Numbered from the stretch's first letter, positions 1-11,062 are shown. The stretch is 64,000 nucleotides of DNA from Cyrtodaria siliqua (GCA_037043455.1 JAWPHD010000127.1:255501-319500); one strand, 5' to 3'. Numbers and translations: made by a program. Notes: generated by a model from the letters alone, not told the origin.

Positions 1-978
1 TATAACTATTAAACGAACTGGGCAAAACAAATCGCATTGCTTCTGAATAGCATAGAATTTCAATTAAATATTGTACATAGTTATATCGCTTTGGCAACTG
101 CATTCATAATTTAGCGTGTGTGTGTGTGTGTAATTCTAAGGTTTATAGTCCGTCCGCCAACGAACACGTCAGGGTATACCTGACGCGATGGGCACAATAG
201 AGTCTGGACTTTTCATAATTTAGCATTTGGTGATTGATAGGACATTGATTTTAATATACTCCTAATGTATTGTATTGACAGCGTTCTCCTAACAGATCTT
301 AATTGCTGTTCGAGACATACAACTTTGCTGTGGAATTGATGCTTTTGTCCAGGAAAATACTTATAGCTATTGTATTGATATTTTGGAAGTTAAAGAAGGC
401 GTACTTTATTTTTTCTTGGATTATTATTAAATGCTACAGTAAATAATAACCGAGGCCGTAAAAAGCAAAATACATCCAGTTGTTTGCAAACGGAAATATA
501 TCAAATGAAATTGAATGTGTATGGCAAAATACTTACTTGAAACGAGCTGTGTAGGCAAAAACTGCGCCAAAACCATGAGTTTCACGTTACAATTGTTCGC
601 GACAAATTAAACAGCATTGTTATTATAATATTTTACTTCGATGAATGGTTTGATCATTATTTTACACTGTACTCTTGATAGTTATAAAGCTGTGGATGGA
701 ATTCGTAGATCAACATTTGATGTTGAGCAATATATCATGACGATTGTTTGCCATTCGATAACTTTAAATTCAGTAGATGTATGATCATTTCAATTAATTC
801 GTCAGTTTGTTTCACAGACACTTGGAAAACAATGCGTTTCCTTTCCTTTAATATGTTCATAATAGCGCCCACTATTGATCCTTGTCAACGTTCAGTATGA
901 TGGTAAAATACTGAACGATTAGCTCAATGCAAAGTAAAAGGGCCAATATGAAAGAATACATAGATAATGATAAATGGG
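1..978. other. No gene seen; GT microsatellite and small palindrome
   Basis: No coding signal is visible. A short GT run lies at about 115-132. A palindrome at 168-186 (CGTCAGG, 5-base spacer, CCTGACG) could form a 7 bp stem. The rest is AT-rich unique-looking sequence. Confidence 0.6.
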
Positions 979-1062
979 TATTTTCATATCACACCCTATA
1001 TTGTTGCTGTTGCTCGAGGGCTCATATGGGTCGAGGGCCTGATATAGGGAGTGATATGAAAA
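979..1062. repeat. Hairpin-forming inverted repeat (TTTTCATATCAC arms)
   Basis: The left arm (979-1000, starting TATTTTCATATCAC) and the right arm (1041-1062) are reverse complements over about 22 bases with one mismatch. They are separated by a ~40 base spacer that itself repeats CTCGAGGGC-like words. This has the size and shape of a very short foldback element or MITE remnant. No coding capacity. Confidence 0.6.
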
Positions 1063-1780
1063 TAAATATGTATCATATACTTCAGCAATGACTTTGATGA
1101 ACTGTCAACTTCAATTAGCTTACTACGCTGTTTTCCAGGGAGAACAAATTAATGTTATTAATAGAGATGTGTTCATGCCTCACGTAAGTGTACCCGACAT
1201 TTATTTTTTTCGAAACTTGATTTAAAATGAATGCCATTGAATTTGAAATTGTCTTACTAAGAAAATGAATGGTTAGAAGTGGTTATTTAATCCACGGATA
1301 ATGGTTCTATAGCCAATGAAATAATCTGGCGCGAATATAGGATGGAAGCAACACATGAAACGCAGAGGACAACCAATACGCGTGATCGTATACAATCGTA
1401 ACTATTCGGTAATTTCCGTATCACTCCAGTGAAAGAGTCAAAAACACATTCGGTTATTTTCGTGATATGACACATTTCACCCATGTGATAAAGCTTTATT
1501 GCCCGGCAACTAAATCCTGATTGATATGACTAACTAGGTCTATGGCGTATCGTTTTTTCAAAAACAACGTATTTATAGGCAAGTATGTGATAAAATAAAG
1601 TAATATATACGAGACGGAACTCAGTAGGACTAAATGACCGAGTATCAAACTTTTCATACAACACACATTTACCATATCACGTGACCTTCATGTCGATGGC
1701 GTTTAATTACGAATAGCACACATCATTATGCAGTGATTAGTAGGCTGGTTAGTATGCGTATATAGCTAAATGTTGCAGAT
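1063..1780. other. No gene or repeat recognised
   Basis: AT-rich sequence with short random open frames only. I see nothing supportable between the hairpin and the first TIR element. Confidence 0.5.
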
Positions 1781-2230
1781 GGTGTCAGATCGGTGAAAAC
1801 ACAATGCAATATAGGCTATATTTGGAGATCAGTCACAAGTTCCACAACATTCTTTCGCTTAAATACACTTTTATTCTGTGAATTAAACACACTTGGCTAG
1901 CAAACGGTCCCATATCTGGAATAAAACACCGATTTAGTTTTTCAACATTTCGCGTCATTTATCACACTATGCGTATTTTGAAATAAACATCGGTCAAAAC
2001 CACAACTCTACCTAACCCTGTGCTCATACTCTCCAAAGAAATAATCCTGACAGACATAAAATACTTACTATTCATGACAAAATACATAATACTTTAACCT
2101 CAGGTTAGATTTAACAATGAAATAAAAACTAATCTTGGGGAAACACATGCAAACTAGAAACTTTGGATTTTTTCAAGAAACTATTTTAGCACCCTACGAC
2201 CCGGAAGTACTTCCTGACTGGTCTGACACC
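1781..2230. mobile_element. MITE family B, left copy (TIR GGTGTCAG)
   Basis: A 450 bp element begins GGTGTCAGATCGGTGA and ends in the reverse complement of GGTGTCAGACCAGTCAGG, so it carries its own terminal inverted repeats. It has no open frame. A second copy in opposite orientation lies at 6652-7458, and base-by-base comparison of the two defines the ends. Near the inner end is a palindromic GGAAGTACTTCC (2203-2214). No convincing target-site duplication could be read. The superfamily is not assignable by eye. Confidence 0.75.
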
Positions 2231-2480
2231 ACATATGTTTCAATTACATTGTACATTTATGTTGTTCGTTATTATAATAGAAACATGTCTTCGATACCAC
2301 TACAATAATGCGATCTGAAAATAATTGAAACGAAACATATACTAGTCGAAAAAATAAACATGCCATGTTGTTTTTCTTCTCAGCAAAAGTAATCTTATTG
2401 AAGTATTTAATTCATAGGTCTGCGTTATATTGTGAGGAACTATTAGTTTCGAATTATGCAAACAGTCAACATAAAGTTCC

Positions 2481-2969
2481 TATTGTTTGGGGCGCATATT
2501 TCAGCTAAAGGTTTTCCTGCAGTAGCAAGTTAAATAACACGGACATCAATTACATATCATTAGAACTGGTATTTTTAGTGGTAAATAAAACATTTTTAGT
2601 GGTAAATAAAAATACCTTAGTTTTGAAAATCGGTTGCGAAATAAATATTTTACTGCCAAAATGATTTCTTGTTGGTGGGACAGCAGAAAACTAAGACATT
2701 TCAAAAAACATAATTTTGCTTTAAAACTATCAGAGTGTCTTTATTTACGACTATCCAACAATTTAAAACCATAATTCATGCAGCAAAACTTTGCATTGTA
2801 AATGCCCCATCAGAAACAGCTTTCGCGTATGATTTCTTTTATTTCTCAAAGGTATTTATTCACCACTAAAACCGTCTGTTTCACTGATGTACAACTTATT
2901 TAGTTACTAGATGAATTTGGTCTAAACAGTACAAAATAGCTTTAGCTGAAACAAGCGCCCCAAACAATA
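2481..2969. mobile_element. Foldback MITE (TIR TATTGTTTGGGGCGC)
   Basis: The left end TATTGTTTGGGGCGC followed by TTTCAGCTAAAG reappears inverted at the right end near 2938-2969. Inner parts also pair: TTTTAGTGGTAAATAAA around 2572-2612 against TTTATTCACCACTAAAA around 2858-2874. So most of the ~490 bp is one imperfect palindrome. A 2-copy tandem of TTTTTAGTGGTAAATAAAA lies at 2571-2610. No coding sequence; non-autonomous element. Confidence 0.7.
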
Positions 2970-3184
2970 ATTGTCTTCAAAGTTGTATGTTTTTGTCAAC
3001 AAAAAAAGAAGGAATTCAACTACGCGGAGAACAAAGTGTCATTTTTTTTCAGATTGTCCGTATCACTGCTATATGTTTGCAGTCATAGACAGGAACATAG
3101 ATTAAAACAGTTCACTACTTACTGTAAATAACAGTGCTGTTGAAAATCAGATAACTTAAAACGGCATATCAGAATAATAACGGC

Positions 3185-3640
3185 TGTGTGAGACTTACTG
3201 GTTTATTTTCTTGTTATTTAGGCTTCTTCAAAGTCATTTGAGTACTTGCTTGATGGCTTTCTAGACGTTTGCTCATTTGTATGTTATACCTAATGCTGCC
3301 CATTAGTGCCTAGCTTGTCAGAGGATATACCTGGCGGGGATTAATTTATTGTCACTGTCTCGTTCTATTGGAATCTCAATAGGGTAAGAGTGAGATTCGG
3401 TGCACCTTAGAACCTGGTTGAAACCCAAACTGCTACTAACCGTTGCAAGACGTGTATGTATGTGCCATGTGATGACGTTTATTTTTGTCGTCTGCTTTCC
3501 TTGTAATTGGTGTCGTCTGCTTTCCTTGTAATTGGTGTCGTCTGCTTTCTTTGTAATTGGTATTTGTTGTCTATGAATGGTTTTGGTTGACTGTGTTTTC
3601 TGTGCAAGCTACATTTCATGTTCGACTTTTATGCAAACTT
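3185..3640 (+). mobile_element. RT-family retroelement, 5'-truncated 3' tail (+)
   Basis: This matches the 3' region that follows the RT frame in the copies at 35.8-37.3 and 53.7-55.0 kb. It runs from TGGTTTATT, GAGTACTTGCTTGATGGC and GGCGGGGATT through CACCTTAGAACCTGGTT to the 3' end TTCATGTTCGACTTTTAT. A 25 bp unit (TCGTCTGCTTTCCTTGTAAT...) is tandemly repeated three times at about 3487-3560, unlike other copies. No RT coding remains here. Confidence 0.65.
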
Positions 3641-4615
3641 TTACAATGATAATAATTATTAGATAAAATAAGCAATACATATTCTATGAAATAAAGAAGC
3701 ACAACACAAGAATTCGCGTAAAACACACACTAACGCCGCCTCTTCGTAAACCAGGAGACCACTATTAATGTAAACTCTGTTGAACGTTGAACGTATTTCA
3801 TTGTGTTGGTCCCTTAATTACCCCTAGCCACCCATGAATCCTTTTTTAAAATATATACTGAGCAAAAACAAAAGTACCCCCTTTTCTTTCCCCTATTATA
3901 TAGACAGCAAAACAGGAAATAATAACTGATGTATATAGAATAATTAGATCGACCACCTCCAATAGTCCAAATAAAATATTTTTTTGAAAAGTTCAGTACA
4001 CAAGGGAGTTGTCCCCCCTTTTCTTAAACCAAGCAGTTTTGGTAAAAAAACATAAAATCAACAAACATTACCGCAATTTGTGCATGACAATATTCTCTAT
4101 ACGTTGCTTTCGCAAACACCTGGATTTTTTTGGTGAGTATATATAAAGAACTGCCATTTTTTCAATGTTTGAGGTTGGCCTCTTTTGCTGTGAGCTATAA
4201 TGAAACTTCACCCATAGGCTCAAAAACTATAGACCGGCAAGAAAATTCAGCCGTACCAGTAAATGTCACGGTTCTAGTGTAGCAGTCAGTCGAAAGTAGT
4301 TCTCTATTAAAGAGTGCTAATACTTTAAATTTTTAAAAACGTTTTAAGTTCAGTTTCCTATTATTTCTTGATTGTAACTATATTCTTGACATGTTATTGA
4401 TATTTTGAAATGCAGCTCATCGTGCTTTTACAGCTTTAGATATAAAACGTGTTGACCTTTGTCTCAGTGTCAATACACTGCTAAAGAAATATCCCATACA
4501 CATTTCTTCGGTGTTATTTAATAGCAGATATGTTTGGTGTCATGATACGTGTCATGATACATATTTCTTTACTCTGGAATGTGCATGGAGAAACATTTAG
4601 TCTATTATAACCTCA
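3641..4615. other. No gene recognised upstream of RT remnant
   Basis: AT-rich sequence with no long frame. It lies between two RT-family pieces in the same orientation. Part may be untranslated or non-coding sequence of the downstream copy, but no second copy covers it, so this cannot be tested here. Confidence 0.4.
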
Positions 4616-5173
4616 ATGGGAGTTCAAAAAACATTCGCTAGAGAAAATACTACATTTTTGGCATGTAATGATATTAAAGCGTTTTTTACTAACGGTAGTC
4701 TAGACAATTATACTATGTGGACTTGCTATGAAGTTTGTGAAGCACTCATCTTCCTATCAGATAATATTTTCGTCAGGTATGGAACCACCATTTATAGACA
4801 AATTGTTTGTATCCCTGTGGGTGCGAACTGTGCACCACTTGTTGCAGATTTGTTTTTATTTTGCTATGAAAGAGATTTAACGTTGAGTCTTTCACCAGAT
4901 ACCCAGGCAGATGTTATTGAAGCCTTTAATGACACCTCTCGGTATCTGGATGACATATGGTACATTGACAACCCTTTCATTCCAACTATGGTTAATAATA
5001 TTTATCCTAAAAACTTCAGCTTGACAAAGCTAATATATCTGATATTAACGCTTCTTTTCTTGATTTAGATCTCTCGATTGAAAATGGTGAAATAATTAGC
5101 AAAATCTATGACAAGAGAGATGATTTTAATTTTGACATTTTTAATTATCATCACTTGGATGGGGATATTCCCC
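4616..5173 (+). pseudogene. Reverse transcriptase remnant, N-terminal part (Penelope-like?)
   Basis: The translation holds RT core motifs: DIKAFFTN near residues 19-26, IPVGANCAPLVADLF at 66-80 (the G-x-N-x-A-P primer-grip-like box) and the catalytic box YLDD at 110-113. The frame fails near 5010, and sequence matching FLDLDLSIENG continues in another frame to 5173. The 36.3-37.1 kb copy shows the undisturbed order. The frame then stops at a LINE insertion and resumes at 6272. The arrangement (RT, then FLDL, then YDKRDDFNF) recalls Penelope-like elements, but no GIY-YIG nuclease is visible, so the clade is uncertain. Non-functional: frameshift plus insertion. Confidence 0.8.
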
Positions 5174-6271
5174 GATATGGTAGTGAGTGCTGGGGATCTT
5201 TTGGAAAAAGGAATTTTAATCCTTGTGACTTTACTAAACTGTCTCATAAGTTTGAATTTGAAAAATTACATATAAGATACTGCAAATATATTTTAGGGGT
5301 ACATAAGAAAACCACCAACTTTGCTGTTATGTCCGATTTGGGTCGTTTTCCGGTCTACTTTGATGTTATCATGTCGAAGTTAAAATATTATCATCGTCTA
5401 GTAAATAATCCGTCCAACCTTCTTGCTGATGGTTTGCTTGAATCTATAAGACTTCATCATAAAGGTATTCACTCATGGTACTCAGAAATTGTATCAATTC
5501 TTGAAGTACTTAACATGGACATTGACCAATTTTCTCCACACTCTCCCTCAGTAATGTCAATGTCAAAACTTGTAAAAACAGTAAAACTAAAATTAATTGA
5601 AAAATTCCAGGAAAACTGGGACAAAGACAAAACTAAGCTCCTTCATGGAAAATTGAGAACTTACTTCACTTTTAAACATGATTTCCAATTAGAAGAGTAC
5701 CTGTGTAGTATTGATAATTTTGAAAAACGTAATGCCATTGCTAAACTTCATCTAAGTTCCCATAGACTTAAAATCGAAACTGGAAGGTATACTAATACTC
5801 CGGTGGAACATAGATTGTGTGAACATTGTACCAGTAATTCTATAGATGATGAGATGCATTTTCTCCTAACATGTCCTTATTATTCAGATAAAAGAACTAA
5901 TTTATTAACATGCATATCTTCAGAATGTTCTAATTTTTCCAGCCTTGATTTGAATATTCAACTTATTTGGCTATTATCTTGTGAAAATATACACATTCTG
6001 AAAGCATTAGGTACTTACTTAATACAGTGTTTTAAAAAACACAATTAACCCTAATAGTCATTATAAATAATAATATATAACTACTGATGTGATTATACTT
6101 TTATGTACTGTAGGCGACTCTGCTCAGTGTATGTGCTCTGGTTTATTTTGTTATTGTTTGTTTGTTACTTACCAATCATTGCAATCAATGTACTAAATTA
6201 CTTGCTCCTTTGAGGGCCCTTAATTGGTTAATACAATCTTGTATCTTGTATCTTGTATCTTGTAATAAACA
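5174..6271 (+). mobile_element. LINE 3' end inserted inside the RT remnant
   Basis: Coding from 5174 to 6048 is a LINE ORF2 C-terminus. It starts mid-protein at YGSECWG, which in LINEs follows the RT thumb. It continues through LHIRYCKYILGVHKKTTNF and ends with a C-x2-C-x9-H-x4-C knuckle (C222, C225, H235, C240 of the 297-residue open frame). That frame's apparent ATG at 5155 belongs to the host RT element and is in frame by chance. A ~200 bp 3' region and a heptamer tail follow. The 5' truncation and 3' repeat tail are hallmarks of target-primed reverse transcription. About ten bases of the host element (GAGCAATTTC, by comparison with 36.7 kb) are missing at the site. Confidence 0.85.
6236..6266 (+). 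repeat. Heptamer 3' tail of the LINE, (TCTTGTA)n
   Basis: About four copies of TCTTGTA sit exactly at the 3' junction of the inserted LINE, just before RT-family sequence resumes at 6272. Short tandem tails instead of poly(A) are typical of several LINE clades, such as CR1/L2-type elements. Confidence 0.75.
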
Positions 6272-6651
6272 TTATGGGGTGTATGTGTCTCAACTTATTC
6301 GTTTTTCAAGAGCTTGTACTCGAGTTGAGGTCTTTACTATTCGTAATCTTTGTATAACTATAAAGCTACTCAATCAGGGTTACCGTCACCATAAACTTCG
6401 TAAAACCTTTGCAAAATTTTATTATCGTAACCCTGATCTTCTTTCCAAATATAAAAGTAATTTAAGGACTCTTCTGCGACAAGGACTATCACAACCTGAC
6501 TTCTATGGTGATGTGATTTATAAACTTCGTAAGATTCTTGGTCATGATTACATTCATATTATCTTTGTTAAACTTGTTAAAAAGTTTATCAAAAGATATT
6601 TCAAAAAACCTGGGAGACCGATTATAAAAGTTGAGTCGTGTATGCTCGTAC
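6272..6651 (+). pseudogene. Reverse transcriptase remnant, C-terminal part
   Basis: The second half of the RT-family protein split by the LINE: YGVYVSQLIRFSRACTR, then NLCITIKLLNQGYRHHKLRK, then LLRQGLSQPDFYGDVIYKLR and FVKLVKKFIK. It aligns residue for residue with the minus-strand copies ending at 36338 and 54306. The frame is open from the junction to about 6600. It then runs straight into the right MITE B copy at 6652, so the retroelement's usual 3' region is absent here. Confidence 0.85.
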
Positions 6652-7458
6652 GGTGTCAGACCAGTCAGGAAGTACTTCCGGGTCGTAGGGTGCTAAAATA
6701 ATTTCTTGAAAAAATCCAAAGTTTCTAGTTTGCATGTGTTTTCCCCAAGATTAGTTTCTATTTCATTGTTAAAATCTACCTGGGGTTAAAGTAGTATGTC
6801 TGTTGTCATAAATAGTAAGTATTTTACTGTGTTTGTAAGGATTATTTCTTTGGAGAGTATGAGCACAGAGGTTAGGTAGAGATGTGGTTTTGACAGATGT
6901 TTATTTCAAAATACGCGTAGTGTGAATGAATGACGCAAAATGTTGAAAAACTGAAACGGTGTTTTATTCCAGATATGGGACCGTTTGCTAGCCAGATGTG
7001 TTTAATTCACAGAATAAAAGTGTATTTAAGCGAACGAATGTTGTGGAACTTGTGACTGATCTCCAAATATAGCCTATATGTATTAGTTAGAGGCTATGAA
7101 GTGAAAACCCTAAGGGAAGGAGCGCAGCGACTGACCGGGTTTCTTAATTGTTAAAATTTCACTTCTTAGTCTCTAACTGACTTAGTGTTTCCCCTACTTT
7201 TTCCCCGAGATTCTACGAAACCACGACTCATCACGTTCGCGCTTCTTCTAAATCCGCCTCCTTATGTCCAAACAAGCGCGTGCCATTTAGTAAGCGATTA
7301 CTTAATGATTCAATGGTTAAAATTGGTGATCGTTAGCAATTTACATGAATAAGTTTGCCATTTTTTTTAATATTCCTCACCGTCTGATTGGAGGGAAAAG
7401 TAGGGCAAACACTAAACTGCATTGTGTTCAATGGGCTGATTTTCACCGGTCTGAAACC
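6652..7458. mobile_element. MITE family B, right copy, interrupted
   Basis: The reverse complement of the 1781-2230 element. It begins GGTGTCAGACCAGTCAGG and ends CACCGGTCTGAAACC. Collinearity breaks at 7079/7080 (after GCCTATAT) and resumes at 7418 (TGCATTGTGTT). The left copy supplies the uninterrupted empty site. Flanks GTAC and GTTC are only weakly duplication-like. No coding sequence. Confidence 0.75.
7080..7417. mobile_element. Element A inserted in MITE B
   Basis: A 338 bp block absent from the left MITE B copy, so its ends are fixed by an empty-site comparison. Outer sequence TATTAGTTAGAGGC; inner end GGGCAAACACTAAAC. Its first ~105 bases form a smaller inverted repeat (GAAGTGAAA against TTTCACTTC). 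A near full-length inverted partner is at 7752-8059. No coding sequence. Confidence 0.7.
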
Positions 7459-7489
7459 GTTCCATTTCTATAACTAATACATCGTATAC

Positions 7490-7705
7490 ACGCTATTGCT
7501 TACCATCGACATCCCGTCACTTCATTAGTTAAGTCAGTTGGTGTTGATGACATACATGAATTGTGATAAATTTCCACCGTATATCCTTAATTAAAATGAA
7601 TTACACGCTACTGAATACCATCGACATCCGTCACTTCATTTGTTAAGTCAGCTGGGTGTTGATGACATACATGAATTGTGAAACATTTTCACCGTGTATC
7701 CTTAA
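7490..7705. repeat. Two-copy tandem repeat of ~107 bp
   Basis: Two direct copies start near ACCATCGACATCC (about 7502 and 7619). They share GTCACTTCATT, GTTAAGTCAG, TGTTGATGACATACATGA and TATCCTTAATTAA. The repeat lies between element A and its inverted partner. Confidence 0.7.
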
Positions 7706-7751
7706 TTAAGATAAATGATACAAATAAATGTCATTGGTGATGCTAAACGTA

Positions 7752-8059
7752 GTTTAGTGTTTGTCCTACTTTTTCCTCAAATCAGACGGTGAGAAATTAA
7801 AAAGAAAATGGCGAACTTATTCATGTAAATTTCTAACGATCACCAATTTTAACCATTTAATCATTAAGTAATCGCTTACTAAGTGGCACGCGCTTGTTTT
7901 GGCGCGAACGTGTTAAGACGCGTGGTTTCGTAGAAGCTCGGGGGAAAAGTTACATGAATAAGTTCGCCATTTTTTTTTAATTGAAATTAATAGTGCTGCG
8001 CTCCTTCCCTTAGGGTTTCTTAATTGTTAAAATTTCACTTCATAGCCTCTAACTAATAC
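7752..8059. mobile_element. Element A, inverted partner
   Basis: The reverse complement of 7080-7417 apart from a ~30 bp shortfall and point changes. It starts GTTTAGTGTTTGTCC and ends CCTCTAACTAATAC. With the first copy it makes a ~980 bp foldback structure (arms ~310-340 bp, loop ~330 bp). Confidence 0.7.
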
Positions 8060-8867
8060 ATAGAGGAGTGGCGATCACATATTTTGACTTAACTATACGC
8101 CCAAATCTACAAATAGCAAACGTAATCTACTTTGGAGAACTTTTTTCTAAAAGGTTTTCCATATACATATCTATACTGACGGTCAAAGAAAACGTACCAT
8201 TAGATCCTATGTGTGTTAAATTGTATTGCTTAAATAATTTATAATAATAAGTGCATATTTTGAAATTGTATGATATTTATTAACAAATTAAACACTTGTC
8301 TCAAAATTCCTTAACATGGTTTATAGTGTTCAATTAAAGTCACGCGTGTAGAAAACAAAAAAATCACATATTTTAATACTGGGTACGGCCAACGGTCTTA
8401 ACGTTTTAATGAAATCATCCCTACGTCAGATTATTTCAGCAAGAACGTCACTTGCAACTCTAGCTAAGCGTGTCATAACGTGACGTCGGGATGGGTTGTT
8501 TATATTCGCGTGACAGAAACCAGCTAAACTCGATCCGGATATCTATGATGTTGGCACTTCTTGGATTGTTTTTATTATCAAAGTAGTGCATAACAGGTAT
8601 ATTTATTCAATATTGCTATAATGCAGGCCGATGAGGATGGAATTAGATGCATAGTACCTGCATACACATGCGGACTCCGGTGCGGGGTCATTTTGTACCG
8701 GAGAACATACGTTTAATAATTCAGATACTCAGTGATATAACGATTATATCAGAACAAAATAAAAATTTCGACATCTTTCAAGAGATATTGAGATGAAGGT
8801 TATTTAAGGTTAAAACTGATACGAAAAAACAGCTGGATCTATCATTAAAACGAGAAATTATTTTTTG
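8060..8867. other. No gene recognised
   Basis: AT-rich sequence with no frame over 60 codons and no repeat partner found in the window. Confidence 0.5.
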
Positions 8868-9180
8868 TCGAGTGTCGAGTTGCGAGTTACATAACGCGAG
8901 TTGCGATTAACAAAAAGCGAGTAGTGAGTTACAAGCACATAGAAAACTCACGATGCGAGTTACAAGCCGAAAACTCGAGTAGCGAGTTACAAGCCGAAAA
9001 TGTAAGTTGCGAGTTACAAGCCGAAAAATGCGAGTTGCGAGACTCGGTAACAAAAATCGAGTTACAAACCTACAATAACTTAAAACATGCGAGTTGTGAG
9101 TTACAAGCCGAAAATGCGAGTTGCAAGTTACAAGCAGAAAACGCTAATTGCGAGTAACAAAAAGCGAGTTGCGGGTTACA
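8868..9180. repeat. 27 bp minisatellite (GCGAGTTACAAGCCGAAAA core)
   Basis: A degenerate array built on GCGAGTTGCGAGTTAC plus AAGCCGAAAAT, about 27 bp per full unit, with shortened units. An inverted scrap (CGCTTTTTGTAACTC) lies at 9243-9257. Because 27 is divisible by three, the plus strand reads a nine-residue repeat, CELQAENAS, in a 77-codon open frame (8924-9157). I see no gene context for it and treat the peptide as incidental. Confidence 0.75.
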
Positions 9181-10061
9181 AAAATCAATATAATAAAATT
9201 AAATTACAAAAAATAATAAAACCATTTCAACAGATAGACACCCGCTTTTTGTAACTCAAAACTCGACCAAAAGTGACACGACATTAATTATCAGGCGAGA
9301 AAAACGAACATACTGTAATTAATTGAAACAGAGTATATTCATAAGAGAAATATATTTTCCTTATAAGCGACGGTTTAATACAAGCAAACACTTCTTTAAT
9401 CATCGTCTGTGATTTAGAAGGATGTAAAATGAATTATTTCAGACACATGCAAAGTGATATAACCTCTACTGTGATAGCAAGACCATTTTATTTTAAAAAA
9501 CTTCAAAACGTATTTATTTTGTTGTTGTTTTGTTATTTCTCAAACTGTGTCTTAAGTTTGATGCATTTAAACAACCTCATTATATTGGTCTGATGCGAAC
9601 GTTATGTAAAAGAAGAGTCGTTATTCACCTCGTAATAGGTATGGTGGGGTCGAGGACATCCCCACCTAAACCTTACAATGATTTCAATATTTTACCATAA
9701 GTCGTAATGACCTATGAGCACATTTTTAAATAGTAAATTGTATATTAACATACATATATTTCAACTGTTCAATGGCAGAAATCAGTGTTAACTGAAGCTT
9801 ATCGTTTTCTGTTTATTTTAAGCAGAATTTAACAAGTTAGTTTTGCCAATATATTTCGCGTGCTTAAGACGAATAACGACTTGGCAGTACACATATTGTT
9901 ACAGTATCACATTGCGAAGGTCTCCCGATATAAAATAAGACAACAACTATAATAATAAGTGCTACCGTTTTCACCTTTTCTGTCCCTATAGAATATTCGT
10001 CTTAAGAAATGTCTATTTATATTGACCATAATAAACTCCACATTGAAGGAAATATTAAATA
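9181..10061. other. No gene recognised
   Basis: AT-rich. The only structure is a small imperfect palindrome near 9640-9670 (TATGGTGGGGTCGAGG against ATCCCCACCTA). Confidence 0.5.
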
Positions 10062-10332
10062 CATTACGTGGTCCTGCCTTAATTACATTCAGCGATGGTA
10101 AAGCTTATATTAGCAGGATGTTATAATATATATTTCGACAATAAAAAGTTTAAAAGCATTGTTTACTGAGAAAAAAACAACGCGGTAACCTGTTTAAAAT
10201 TACCTATTATACAATATGCAAACTTTTTAATCCAAAATTAATGTTTTATTTCATACCCCAGCCAACACCGTTTACGCTTCTCAGAGAACTGGTTGGATGG
10301 GGTATGAAAGTTAATACTCAGACCACGTAATG
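10062..10332 (+). mobile_element. Hairpin TIR element, family E, copy 1
   Basis: A 271 bp element with perfect 12 bp terminal inverted repeats CATTACGTGGTC/GACCACGTAATG. It is flanked by AATA on both sides, a probable 4 bp target duplication. Inside is a conserved hairpin (10251-10305): CATACCCCAGCCAAC and GTTGGATGGGGTATG separated by ~25 bases. The block ATATTTCGACAATAAAA is shared by copies 1, 2 and 4. No coding. Other copies: 20.4, 39.2 and 63.3 kb. Confidence 0.8.
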
Positions 10333-10892
10333 AATAACAAATATATACGATTACGTGCTGTTTTGCATTGGTGTGTTGTTTGTTATGCATAATGTTCTGC
10401 CTTGAGTGTCACGTTTTGCGATGTTATTGAAGTATAACACGTCAATGATCAGACACAAATTGTTTACAAACGCGTAGAAATTTTGTTCAAAATCTATGGC
10501 TGATGATTGTCGTGTTAACATCGTCAAAAAATAACAACCAAATTGAAGTTGTTTGAGATATGACTGCACACAAGATTCACATCTTAGGTTGTTTACAAAT
10601 CTCATATATCGGTTGTTTGTAAACTGCGTCTCCGACGAATTTCATTCAGAAATCATTACCTGGCTTTGTTTGATATATTGTCATATGTGCTTGTCTTGTA
10701 GTTATAGTTTTTGTTTTTAAGGCAAGTCAACTTTCCGTTTGATAGAAAATGAAAAATACTTATTGATTGTCTTCATTTTTAAGAAATGGCCAATGGAAGG
10801 ATGGTAATATTAACTCCAACATCCAAATATCCCGCTACAATACACGTTTAACTGTTTTGTTACATGTGAGGTCTGATATTTATTTGCAAAAG
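10333..10892. other. No gene recognised
   Basis: Only short incidental frames; no repeat partner found. Confidence 0.45.
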
Positions 10893-11062
10893 TAGATATG
10901 GAAGTCTGAAAGGAAATGTAGCATTCAAGGACCACACTCAACCAAAAACGCGCACAGAAACATACAACAACTACAAAGACGAATAAACTGCAAGATAGAT
11001 ATGACATCACAAACATAAAAGGATTGACAATAGGACTACCACCTTAGAACGGCCAGTGGCAA
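10893..11062 (-). mobile_element. RT-family 3' end fragment (-)
   Basis: On the minus strand this is the last ~170 bases of the RT family. It contains the box seen at 35.9 and 53.9 kb (GGATTGACAATAGG, ACTACCACC, TTAGAACGGCCAGTGGC) and the terminal GTAGCATTCAAGGACC. 5'-truncated, no coding. Confidence 0.7.

Noticed and set aside
5155..6048. Intact 297-codon gene
   Set aside because: Start codon belongs to the host RT element and the body is a 5'-truncated LINE inserted in frame by chance.
1781..7458. Single giant TIR transposon carrying a reverse transcriptase
   Set aside because: Each arm has its own terminal repeats, so two opposed MITE insertions explain it more simply. Kept only as a testable alternative.
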